Shown here piece by piece: positions 31,687-42,040 of a stretch of DNA of 64,000 bases. This stretch comes from Monosiga brevicollis MX1 (lineage: Eukaryota; Opisthokonta; Choanoflagellata; Craspedida; Salpingoecidae). Where the stretch lies: contig NW_001865065.1 of assembly GCF_000002865.3 (NCBI RefSeq), forward strand, positions 271,690-335,689. The letters are read 5' to 3'. How positions within the stretch are numbered: position 1 is the first letter of the stretch; each line of letters starts with the position of its first letter. The translations under genes and the position numbers were made by a program. Below the pieces are notes generated by a model. It worked only from the letters and a program-made list of their open reading frames with translations, searched no databases and was not told the DNA's origin.

Positions 31687-33231
31687 TTACATGCGGTCGA
31701 GGCGCATGTCGGCTTGACGCTGACCCTTGGACAGCAGTTCGCGAAAGTCGGACATGATTGAGTTTTCGCGCTTGGCACGCTCTTCCTGGTGGCGAATGGC
31801 CACGGTTCGACGGGCGTCGGCATCCAAAATCTGGTTCTCCTTTCGCAAACGCACGGCTTCCATGCGTCGGTTCCTGTGATCAACGATCCCAGAACAAGCA
31901 GACCGTGAGCGGTGCTTGAACATTGCAGAATGAAAAACACGAGTAGAAGGAGAAACGCGAGCAAACAGGAGCAAAACGAACCTGCTGCCCGACATGATAA
32001 AACCTTGGTCCTCAAAGGTGGCAATCTCGTCTGACGTCAAACCGATTTCACCACGACGCGGAATACGCTTGCCTTCTTCAATGTATGCCAACATGTTTTC
32101 ACCCTCGCCCGCCAAAAGCGCACCACCGAGATCGCGACGCTTGAGTTGTGCTTTGGTAAATGGCTCTGGGCCAATCACCTCGTCTTCACTCTCGTCTGAA
32201 TAATCGTCGTGGTCGTCCGCCGGTACCACGGCCTTTGCACTTGCCTCTGCACCAATTGCACACGGAGAATAGACCGTTGGATCAGCGAGAGAACGGTGGG
32301 ACGGCAACAACAGTGAAGTACACCTGAACATCCGCAGACGACAAGGAGCTTCTGCGCCTGACATCGGGCACAGAGCGGCAGCACTCGTGAATTTCATACC
32401 TGGTTCAACCCACTCATCCTCAGAAGCTGAGCGACTATCTGAGCTATCTGAGCTGTCACGACGGCGTCTTGACTTTTTCGACTTTTTCGACTTTTTCGAC
32501 CGCTTTTCCTTCTTATGCTTCTTCTTGTCACGCTTGCGCTGCCGACGCTCCGCCTCGACTTCGCTGTCTGAATCATCGCTGGAATACACATGGTGCCGAC
32601 CTACGAAAAAAAGCAAATGTGTAGTCAAAGTAACGGCAGCACCTCGCATGGCTCTCATGAGCTCATGGGCAAGGACCGGGCACGTCGAAAACGTACGGCG
32701 ACGGTCGTCTTCACTGTCATCATCAATCTTTTCTGGGGGGGTTGGGGAAGGGGCCCATACGCCCGTCACAATTTTTTCTGCTAGCTCAGCCCGCTTAAGG
32801 CGGCGCTGCTCGAGAAACGCTTCATCCACTACAAGCACGCGCAGCAAGCCAGTGAGAAGTTCGTGTAGATGAAGATGCAGGCGCCCAGCCAACCTACCGT
32901 CACCTCGACGACCGCCGCCGCCACCTCCACGCCCACGAAACTCGGAAGGTGGGCCACTGTGGTAGGATTCGCGGCGCGGTTCAGCACCTCGACGCCGGTC
33001 GTCGTCATAAGGCCGACGATCCCGACCGTAGTCGCGGCGGTCTCGGTCGTCGCGGCGGTCTCGGTCATCGCGGCGGTCTCGGTCGTCGCGGCGGTCTCGG
33101 TCATCGCGGCGATATCGGTCATCGCGACGGTCTCGGCTATATTCCCGTCGCTCATGGTCACGACTACGGCCTCGGTCACGACTGTCACGACGACCCGCCT
33201 CGCGACGGTCGTCATCCAACCCCGGCGGCAT
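31687..33231 (-). CDS. NKAP: NKAP family nuclear protein
   Basis: Five exons (33231-32898, 32828-32697, 32600-32400, 32246-31982, 31873-31687) give about 372 residues. The N-terminus is an Arg/Asp repeat region (RRDDRD units) followed by a GGGGGG stretch. Next come [19 protein letters not shown] and [10 protein letters not shown], a Lys-rich low-complexity part, and acidic [13 protein letters not shown]. The C-terminal SynMuv-type domain is highly conserved: [56 protein letters not shown], ending [16 protein letters not shown]. Animal NKAP is a nuclear RNA-binding and corepressor protein linked to splicing and Notch/NF-kappaB regulation. A longer in-frame N-terminus up to 33360 exists; ATG 33231 was preferred because the upstream residues do not resemble the family. 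Confidence 0.93.
   Translation of the reverse strand: MPPGLDDDRREAGRRDSRDRGRSRDHERREYSRDRRDDRYRRDDRDRRDDRDRRDDRDRRDDRDRRDYGRDRRPYDDDRRRGAEPRRESYHSGPPSEFRGRGGGGGGRRGDGRLAGRLHLHLHELLTGLLRVLVVDEAFLEQRRLKRAELAEKIVTGVWAPSPTPPEKIDDDSEDDRRRTFSTCPVLAHELMRAMRGAAVTLTTHLLFFVGRHHVYSSDDSDSEVEAERRQRKRDKKKHKKEKRSKKSKKSKKSRRRRDSSDSSDSRSASEDEWVEPGMKFTSAAALCPMSGAEAPCRLRMFRCTSLLLPSHRSLADPTVYSPCAIGAEASAKAVVPADDHDDYSDESEDEVIGPEPFTKAQLKRRDLGGALLAGEGENMLAYIEEGKRIPRRGEIGLTSDEIATFEDQGFIMSGSRFVLLLFARVSPSTRVFHSAMFKHRSRSACSGIVDHRNRRMEAVRLRKENQILDADARRTVAIRHQEERAKRENSIMSDFRELLSKGQRQADMRLDRM
33031..33130 (-). repeat. 18-bp tandem repeat coding RRDDRD in NKAP
   Basis: Five or so copies of an 18-bp unit encode successive Arg/Asp hexapeptides in NKAP exon 1. 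Copies differ by a few silent or conservative bases. Confidence 0.85.
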
Positions 33232-33379
33232 ATTGTCCACGCTCGACCCCGTGGTTACAAGCACCCACAAACGTGTTCTAACCAGCACTTCCGCACCCCC
33301 GCCAAAGCCCTTGCGTCGGCCGAAGCGGAGATCAAGTGTCGCTCCAAACAGGAGCCACAACAGTCACGAGCGTGAGAAC

Positions 33380-33472
<93 letters not shown>

Positions 33473-33877
33473 GACGACTGTCGACGTCGCCCTCAAAAAA
33501 AAAAAAATAAATAAAATAAAATCGTTCAGAGAGTGTACTAGCGCAAGGAGAAGCGAGAGAGGGAAAGCAAACACCTTCTAAAAGAGTACAAAAGATTAAG
33601 CTTTATAGTGAGAATCAGAGATGGCGCGACAAACAAACGCCAGAACCAGAGAGAACGTCAGCGCTGTGCGTGACCATGAATACATGTAAAGTGAGGAATT
33701 TGTTACACTTCCGTTCACGCGGTGTTTTTGAACGTTTTTTTTTTGTTTTTTTTTCTGGCGAACGAAACGACTTGTGTGCTTCTGATTTGAGGCCGGACGG
33801 CGAGTGTGTGGGGGGGCCGGGGTATTGGCGCTCGTTGCCTCTGTTTCTGCTGGGGATAGATAGACTGTTGGATCAGC
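33232..33877. promoter_or_regulatory. Divergent promoter region of NKAP and CLPTM1
   Basis: This 646 bp spacer separates two divergent start codons. It contains a long GA repeat, A- and T-runs near 33495 and 33737, and no recognisable gene. Confidence 0.5.
33384..33470. repeat. GA dinucleotide microsatellite
   Basis: Pure AG/GA repeat of about 87 bp, 150 bp upstream of the NKAP start and 410 bp upstream of CLPTM1. Confidence 0.98.
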
Positions 33878-36124
33878 ATGAGTGAGAATGGCGAGACGGC
33901 AGTCATGCCTGTCAATGAGGCGGCTGCTGGTTCGGCCGAGTCTGGGGCAGAGCAGGAGTCAACCGCTGACGTGGCTCAGGCTGAGGCACCGCAGCAGCGC
34001 ATGTCTTGGTTTGAGATTGTGCGTCAGATGGCTATTCAGCTCGTAATTTTCTGGTCCATTCAAGGCCTCTTCAACGGCAATTTTCTTGGCAGCCCCAGCT
34101 CTCAGAACATCACCGCGGGCAACGTGACCATGCCACCCGCCAACTTGAGCGGAGGCGCATACTATCCCCTCTTAACTTTTGGCGATCAACTTAGCTTGCA
34201 GATTTTTGTGAGCGAAGAATCAGACTTTTCGACCGCACAGCGTGCATCAGCTCAACCCACTTGGGCATTACCCAAGCTGCAATATGGTGATTGGACCGCT
34301 GGCCCGGAGAAGGACGGTGTCTTTTCCATTGACCTGCAGCAAGACATGGCACCGCTGCTCGCTAACAATGGTTCCCTGTATGTGCATGCCTCCCTCCAAC
34401 GCGTGGCATGCAGCACCACCACGGCTCGCGAACGCTGCACTCCTGCTGAGCTGCGCTTTACGGATCGTCTGATCCGCTTTTTCCCACCCCCCACTGCCTC
34501 GACCAAGCACAACCTTTTGAGTGGTGCCCCAGCTACCGAGGTCGTGTCCACACCAGCAGCAACGACCGACCATGAGAAAGCTCTCTGGATACCCTATTGG
34601 CACGAAAACATCACCGTGGCTTTGCTGACGGATCAAACCCCACTTCACCCACGCCAGCTTACCCCCGAGTTGACATCCCTCGTGTCCTTCAACGAAAGCT
34701 CCCATACTTTTGCCCCGACGTTTCACGTTGATCGCTTCTGGGAGCTGAGCACCGATCGGTATCCGCTCAATACGACGACGCCCACCGTGCCTTTGCGACT
34801 GCGCTTTGTGCCCGTGTCCCTCCTTCGGTGGCAGTTTCAAGCGCAAATGCAGAAGAGCTTTGATATGCAAACCGCCTTTGGCACGTCGACCGAAGCACAG
34901 AGCGAGTCCATGAAACGCATGTTCATTGAAACCAACCCGTGGTACTTGGGCTTGACCATGGTCGTGTCTCTCCTCCACACCATCTTTGACTGCCTCGCGT
35001 TTAAAAATGATATTCAGTTTTGGCAACAACGTAAAAGCATGGAGGGACTCTCCCTTCGCGCCATCCTCATTAGCCTGGCTACACAGGTCATCATCTTCCT
35101 CTATCTTCTGGACCGGGTGAGTGGGCTGGACATGCAACTCCCAAACTGTCGCCTGATAGCCAGTGCAAGGGGAGGGACGAGAGCTGCGAGTGTGGCTTTA
35201 GACGGGTTTGACTGCGTACCAGTGTCTTTTGCATGTCATGATTGAGTTGCCCCGTATCGATGGCTTGAAATTGTAGGAGGCATCCTGGATGGTCGTTATC
35301 AGCTCGGGCGTTGGTCTTTTGATCCAGGCTTGGAAGATCACCAAGGCTTCGGATGTTGAGGTGTGGCGGCCCTCATCAATGCGTTGCAGTTCATGCCCTG
35401 TTTTCCTCTCTTACCTTCTCTGGTGCTCACTCTGCCCCATGGCTGGCATGCTTCGATACACATTAGATTCGCTATGTCCGCGGCATTCTGCCATATCCGG
35501 TGCTGCACGACAAAGCAGACTATGCTTCCACGACGCGCAAATACGACGAGCTAGCCTGGAAATACCTGTCCTGGGTGTTGTACCCATGCTTGGGAGGCTA
35601 TGCCATCTATAGCCTGGTGTACGAGGAACACAAGGGCCTGTACAGCTTCACCGTGGGCGTCTTGGCTGGCGCCGTCTACGTGTTTGGTCAGTCAAAACTT
35701 GATTTCTGCATCATGGTACCTCTGATGAAAAGCTGACTCGAAACCCGTGCGCCTTTTTCTTCTTTTTCTTTTTTCCCCGATAGGATTTATCACGCAAACA
35801 CCGCAGCTCTTCATCAACTACAAGCTGCAGAGCGTGGCCCACATGCCTTGGCGCATGATGATTTATCGCTTCCTAAACACCATCATTGATGACCTTTTTG
35901 CCTTTATCATCCACATGCCCACGGCTCACCGCATTGCCTGCTTTCGCGATGACATCATCTTTTTGATCTATCTCTACCAACGCTGGATCTATCGCGTCGA
36001 TCATTCGCGCAAGGGTGACTATGATACAGGTGAAGGCGGTGAAGAGCCTTCCTCGACCACGCCCGCCGTACCGGCCTCGAGCGCTCCGCGAGCACTGCCG
36101 GCTGCTGAGAAAAAGGCGCAGTAG
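33878..36124 (+). CDS. CLPTM1: CLPTM1 family multi-pass membrane protein
   Basis: Four exons (33878-35116, 35277-35360, 35467-35686, 35784-36124) give about 627 residues. An acidic N-terminal tail precedes a first transmembrane helix (MAIQLVIFWSIQGLF) and a large luminal domain with several NxS/T sites. The C-terminal half carries about five more helices and the family signatures FKNDIQFWQQRKSMEGLS, KYLSWVLYP, YSLVYEEHKGLYS, GFITQTPQLFINYKL, LNTIIDDLFAFII and RDDIIFLIYLYQRWIYRVD. Human CLPTM1 retains GABA-A receptor subunits in the ER, and the related CLPTM1L is a lipid scramblase; a conserved ER role is inferred. The long first exon suggests intron loss or late intron gain in the 3' half. 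Confidence 0.96.
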
Positions 36125-36295
36125 GCTATTTTGGAACCCTGATTCTTTTTTACCGACTGATAATCTCGAGAAAATTTCATCAGAGCAAAACTTGAAACGC
36201 TGATGGGCAAGATTAAGTTCATACATATATTGCAGATTGGCACAGCGCTGGGCCAAAAGGTGTTATCTGACCAGCGTGTATGGTACGGCCTCTAG

Positions 36296-39256
36296 TCAGT
36301 TCAAATGCATCCAGGCGCGCATGGCCGCAATAATGCTGGCATCACGGTGCACACGGGTGTAGCCGGATTGATCGTAGCCCACGGAGGCATTGTTATAGGC
36401 AGGCATGTACGGAACGCTGCGGCATCCATCGCAAGTGGTGGTGCAGAGACTGCAGTCTGATTTACCGTCGGGAATGCCCTCGGAGTTGTTGTACCACCAA
36501 AAGGAGGAAAGAACCATGCGCAATGGGTAATCGTTGTCATTGTCATCCGCACCGGGTGGACTAGCATTGGAACAGGTGGTTGAATAGGGTATGAATCAAG
36601 CAGTCTGATCAGCCATGCCAGTGCCAGGTGGCAGCAGGGACACCAACCTGTTGAAGAGCTCGACTTCAAATTGGCGATGCTGGTCGGCATTTTCACAATC
36701 CTTGATCAAAACGCAGCCTGCACTGCCCATATCACGGGAGGTTGAACCCGGATTTTGCTGGTCGGCATCATCGTTTTGGATGGCAGATCGTGTCTTGTTG
36801 ATGGTACAGGTACCCAACTCCGGCTCTTTGGGATAGCCCGAATTCCAAATTTTGATCTATTGATGTGCAACGGACCAAGGTTGGAACTTTGAGGTGCGGA
36901 CCTGCTTGAGTTCTGCGTGCATGAGAGACGGCAGCCACGTACACACCTTGTCAATGTCCGTATCACTGAGGCCCTGCGCACGCAGGGCATCAACAAGACC
37001 AGCGCCATAGTTGTAGCCCGAGCTGGGATCGCACATTAGCATATCGCTCTCGCCTCCAAGAAGAATCTGCATGCATTTCCAGGGCAAGCCAGCAATCGAG
37101 TGACCTTGCAGCAGAGGGAGGCTAGTCTTCAAGCTGAGGTTGGACTGAAAGGAGCTGTTCCCATGGCATACCTCAAGCCAAGCAACAAAGTCATCGGGCA
37201 AAGCACCACCCATGTTGCGCGCAAGTTTGGCAAAGATGGCCGCCAGGTCGGGAGGCTGGATGTGCTTTGCAGCGTCGACACGAAAGCCGCTGAAGCCAAT
37301 GGACAGCAAGTCGGTCATGTAGTCGGCAATGCGTTCTTGCACGTTGTCCCGCTCCGTGTTGAGATCAGTGAGACCTGTCAACCAGCCGGCGTTGAGGTCC
37401 AAAGGGTCGGTCCAGGAGTTCAGCGCCCGCTCGCAATGAAAGTCGGTCGGGCCATACCTGATGCATGCCAAGCAAGTGGTGAAAACAAAAGAGGGTATTG
37501 CGGAATCGAGCAGTGCTGCTGCAATGACATTTCATCTCAAAACAAAAAGGGGGGGGATCTTGACATACATCGCGGCTGGAAACTCTTGCGAGGGCGGCAA
37601 GTTGGTGTTGTTGCTATGAAAGTAATTAAAGTCCTGTTGCACGCATGATGGCCGAGGCAATTAGCAAATGCGAGTTGAGAAAGAATATTACCCAGCAACG
37701 ATGGCACAACGGCGCCGAGGGGCTTGTTTCCAAGCTGTTTGGTACAGCGGATTCTAGTTTGCTGACCTGAGTATAGTAAGGACTCGGATCAGAGGCGGAG
37801 GAGGTTTTGGCGGGCCAGTATGTACAACTGCTGCCGCTGGCACTGCGATGGGTGGGCCAAGCATCATTGCCGCCACCCGTCATGTGATTGACGACGGCAT
37901 CGGCGTAGAGTCGCACCCCCATACGACGACATGTTGTAATCAGACTCCGCAGATCGTCACGGCTACCCATTCGACCCTGCAAGCGGTACGAGACGGGTTG
38001 GTACATAAAGTACCACGGGTTCAGGTCACTGTGCCAAGGCGGCGGGCAACAGGCATGGGTGTCAGGATGCGCTGGCACAACGAGTGCGATGGAGGCGGGT
38101 GCTGCACAATGTCGCTTTTGCAACAAAAGTGGGCATACTTTTGGAAGGGTTGAGAGCTCATAACCTGCTCTTGTGGCGGGAAGACCTTGGCACCAGCGTA
38201 TCCGGCCTTGGCAAGGAATGCACATTCTTGTTCGATAGCTCTACAGCGATGAGGGGGCAGAGAAAGCACCGTGCAGTGATGGGAAGGCTTTAGCAGGCAT
38301 ATGCCCAAAAGTCGTCCAACGCAAGACGGGCACGAGCAAATTGGGCAGCGCTTGAGAGTGGGTCATACTGGTGGGGCCAACCGAAGAACTCCACAATGGC
38401 GCCTTTCTGGCCATTGCGGTAGTCTCCGGCGAGCGAAGGCAGAGGGGCATTGTTCCAGCGGAAATCCAGAGGCTCGAGGCGAAGGACAGCACCGTCACTT
38501 GCTTCGAGACGAAGCTCGAGCGGAGTGGTGTAGCGAGTCGCGTCCGCGGCAAAAGTAAGGTTGCTGGTCTTGGATCCATTGACGTACAGGACGACGGTGG
38601 CGCTGGGATCGCGATGGAGGTAGCGGATGGTGACGGTTGCCTTTTGATAAGATGTGTCAGTGTAGACGATGTGAGCAGCACCGACAAGGCGATCGTAGTC
38701 TTGGTAGCCGGGCTGATAAAAGGAGCTATTGCGGGGCGGGGTCACCCAGCGGCGTTGCTCGAACTCATCAGGAGTGGTGATGTTGTTGCCTGTGTCGTGC
38801 GCAAGGGACCAACGAGACGGTGAGAAAGCCAGGAAATGACAGAAGATTCCTCGGTGAATTTTTCAACTGGTTCAGCGCGGTCAACCAGCGCGACAACGGA
38901 CCCGAACACTGGTTGTCGTTGTACGTCTGGCAGCCAGGCAATGGATCCGGGCCGGGGGCCGGGGGCACCGGGGGCGGGGGTGGAGGAGGGGGCGTAGGGC
39001 CCGGCGGAGCAGGCGGCGACGGAGGGGCTGGAGGCGACGGCGGAGCAGGACCACCAGCCGGGAAAAAACACCACGGCAGGTTGGAGGGATTAGGATTGAC
39101 GGGTTGCCAGCAGCAGCCCTTGGCCTGGCAGCCCTGTTGGTTGATACCGCTGTAGCCACAATCCACCTTTTGACTGACGGTACAATTAGCAGCAGCCTCT
39201 ACCAGCCCCGATCCAGACACGACGAGAAGCACGCCAACCAAGAGCAACTTGATCAT
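36296..39256 (-). CDS. Secreted alpha-amylase (GH13) with N-terminal trefoil domain
   Basis: Nine exons: 39256-38902, 38789-38369, 38240-38139, 38028-37767, 37633-37569, 37457-37172, 37066-36902, 36856-36648, 36560-36296, about 709 residues. ATG 39256 begins a signal peptide (LLLVGVLLVVSGSGLVEA). A P-type trefoil follows (CTVSQKVDCGYSGI...GCCW...PWCFF), then a Pro-rich linker. The second exon encodes a beta-rich segment (TPPRNSSFYQPGYQDY). The catalytic barrel has GAIVEFFGWPHQ, NPWYFMYQPVSY, ADAVVNHM, GFRVDAAKH (nucleophile Asp), FVAWLEILLGGE (acid/base Glu) and QNDDADQQNPGS in place of the usual NHDN (third Asp). It would cleave alpha-1,4-glucans outside the cell or in the food vacuole. Exon 1/2 joining uses a GTCCGT donor and is the least certain junction. 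The gene is convergent with CLPTM1 (171 bp between stops). Confidence 0.9.
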
Positions 39257-40006
39257 CAGCGGCTGCCGAAGCTGCCCCGAAGCGCGCCGGCGCAGATGCC
39301 CAACCATGATGACCCGTGCCACAATTTCAAAATCAAACACGGGACACCACACACCACACTCCAACGTGAGATCGCCCACACGCTCAGATCCGGTTCAACA
39401 TACACGAAGAAGGGATAACAACGTGACACAAGAGCGAAATCACCACACGCATGAAAGGCAAAAGCCACACATGGGGGACAAAGATCCCACACACACGCAC
39501 AAACCATACCAGGTACCAGTTCACACACAACAGAGATCCTTCTGTAAGGATGAGTTATACTGGATAAAGTTGTCGGCTTCGAGTTTTTCACGAAGTGATT
39601 CTGAGAATCAAATCTTTTTGGCGAATGCAGTCAGAATAACTAAATTTGTTGGGTGGCGAGTTGTAACCATCACACATTCAGGAAACAAGGTGAAGGACTT
39701 ATTGATGTAATATTAAGACTTTTAGTGGTTTTGATATTAAGTCCCAGCTTAGTTTGTGATGCTCTGTCTGTAGTTATTGTCGTTAACCTGCACTTGTGGT
39801 ATTTCGTCATCCACACCCCTTTCTGCTCTCGCTCCATTTTCCTCTCTCTCTCTCTGCTGCTGCTGCTGCTTTCATCGCTGCTGCTGCTGCCTGCCTGCTT
39901 TCATCGCTGCTGCTGCTGCCGTCGCTGCAGTTGACCCGTTCGTCGCCAGTTGCCAGTCAAGAAATAGGTGGTGGCATAGGTTGAGGGTCAAGCGACATCG
40001 CGCAAG
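39257..40006. promoter_or_regulatory. Divergent spacer between amylase and patatin-like genes
   Basis: No gene recognised. The right part holds a CTG/GCT-rich duplicated tract 75-160 bp before the patatin start. Confidence 0.4.
39849..39930. repeat. CTG trinucleotide-rich duplicated tract
   Basis: CT repeats at 39841-39854 run into CTG runs. A block of the form TTTCATCG(CTG)4-5CTGCC occurs twice. It lies just upstream of the patatin-like start codon and is probably untranslated. Confidence 0.8.
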
Positions 40007-41474
40007 ATGGCTGCGCAAGCGCTATGGGCTATCATGCTCGATATGATCGAGCGTGTTGTGGGACCGTACGTTCCCAGACATCTCGCTCAACGACTCATCT
40101 GACCGACGACCCCCTCACACCGACTCTTTGTCTTCTGCGGTTTTCTGCCCATGCGTCTCTTGGATAGGTATCGTGAAGCTAGCGCCACCCCACGCAAGAA
40201 CTCGCGGCTGCGAGGCTCCTCCGACCTGCTTGGCATCACCGCCAGCAGCCGCAGGGCGCCGCTACCCCCACCCCCCTTTGTCCCAGACCGGCGTCAAGAG
40301 GGTCAACGCCCGTTGTACCTCGACAACTCGTCTGATGCCAACAGCCATGGCTGTCGCATTCTGGCTCTGGACGGCCTTGGAGCCAACGTCATCTTTCACA
40401 TCTCCCTCCTCTGCCGTCTACTTGCGCAGGAACCCGAGTTTGACGAACAGCCCGATGTCTATGTCGGTTCCTCGCTCGGCGCCGTCACCGCGCTCATGCT
40501 GGCCTACGGCTACTCGAGCCGGCAGGTGGCGCAGCTCTACGAACACGAGATGGAGCAACATCTCAGCTGGCTTCCGACCGGCTTCAACTGGCGTATTGTG
40601 GCCCCATTCTGGAACTCACACAGCGACCATGCCAAGGAGGCCTTTTTGCGTCGCTGCTTTGGTCAAGCCACGCTGCGCGACTGTCAGCATTGGGTGGCCG
40701 TGGCCGCCTTTGATCTCGCGGGCAGCCCGGATGAGCAGGAATTGCCTTCCCCACAACCAACGCGTCATTGGCAACCTACAATCCTGACCAACCTGCCCCG
40801 CGGGCGGGGTGCACACGAACCCGACCTCGACTTGCCACTTGTTGAAGTTGCCATGCGCGCCACCGCCACCCCAACCTACTATGCCATCCATAACGTAAGA
40901 CTTTGTCTGCCCAAGTCCTCTGCATCGCCCTTTCTGTCAACTCAAGCCCATCTGCACCGCCCGTCCCGTGTCGTTGGTTGTTGCATCGCTTGCCCCTGAC
41001 CCACCCGACCATGCTTGTGTGATATATTTTTCCGGATAGAACCACATTGACGGAACTGTGTTCGCGGCCAACCCCTCCCTGTCGGGCATGGCGCGGGTTT
41101 TGGCTGCGTTCCCTGCCCTGAGTGTGCGAGATGTTTCCGTTCTTTCGCTCGGTGGTGCCGTCTCGCGGCAATATGCTTTTTCCGCCAACCTGGACTGGGG
41201 CGTCTGGCAATGGCTTCCTTGGATCCTCAAGCTGCTAAACAATGCTACCGCGGACGCTTGCAATAACAACATGCAACAGGTCCTGCAAGACCGTTATCTG
41301 CGACTACAGCCCCCTGCTATCCCCAATCTACGTTACGACCACGCCGATAGGTATGGTCAGGACCCCTGGCATTTTGGCAGCTTGTCTACCTCACAGACTT
41401 TGTTCGCCGCCCACAGCCCACCGTTCTTTGCACCGCTCATCCTGCCTGTCTTTGCTTCAATGGGCTCCTGTTAG
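40007..41474 (+). CDS. Patatin-like phospholipase
   Basis: Exons 40007-40065, 40168-40894 and 41040-41474 give about 406 residues. After a basic Ser/Pro-rich region the patatin core begins with CRILALDGLGANVIFHISLL, where the usual GGGxRG oxyanion loop is altered. The nucleophile elbow VGSSLGA fits GxSxG, and NHIDGTVFAANP carries the catalytic-dyad Asp in a DG motif. It is therefore probably an active Ser/Asp lipid acyl hydrolase. No signal peptide is evident, though MAAQALWAIMLDMIERVVG could be a short membrane anchor. The 3' end is uncertain: the frame reads to a stop at 41474, but a donor at 41351 with acceptor AG at 41473-41474 would extend the protein to about 41628, and the AATAAA lies beyond that. 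Confidence 0.8.
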
Positions 41475-42040
41475 TGTGCCCATCTTTCGTCGAGAAGCAG
41501 CAGACACGCCCCTTGCACCCCTGCGAGCCTGGCTTGGCCGATATTGGCGCCCTTCGAAGACCCAAGCCTCGGTCAGCTCTTCAACAACGCCAACCCGAGA
41601 TCCTTGCCCTGTGATTGCTGTTGCATGACGAGCAGGATTGGATGGACTACGAACTCGATTGTAGCCATTCTAAATCAGAGCAATAAAGGTCAAACTAAGC
41701 AGCACCATCGATCAACAAACCCCGCCTTGACGACCCTATAATAACATGATATATCCTAATAATTGAACAATGATACCGCACAGGCTCTGGCAGCAGCATC
41801 CCACATCTTTGTACATCATGAACACCACCAACAAATTAAAAAACAAAACAGACCATCACCAGTCCTGGCAAAGCCACACACCCAAAGCCTTTGGCCCGAC
41901 CGCACGAATCTTCTTCCATCGTATGCACATTGGCTGCCAAGTCATGGCGTAAAGCGCTAAAGCGGATCAAAATCTACACAAGCCACGAATGAATGACCAC
42001 GGGCGGGGTTTGACAGGATACTCGAACAAGTGAGTTTCGC
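41475..42040. other. Convergent 3' region between patatin-like and NEK genes
   Basis: It probably includes the 3' UTR or an alternative last exon of the patatin-like gene (to about 41628), then A-rich sequence with no recognisable gene. Confidence 0.4.
41682..41687 (+). promoter_or_regulatory. AATAAA polyadenylation signal
   Basis: Canonical AATAAA about 210 bp downstream of the patatin-like stop codon, in the correct orientation. Confidence 0.5.

Noticed and set aside
33232-33360. N-terminal extension of NKAP
   Set aside because: In frame and open, but it does not resemble the family, and the following Met begins the expected Arg-rich tail.
34268-35137. 289-codon frame on the minus strand
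   Set aside because: Antisense shadow of CLPTM1 exon 1.
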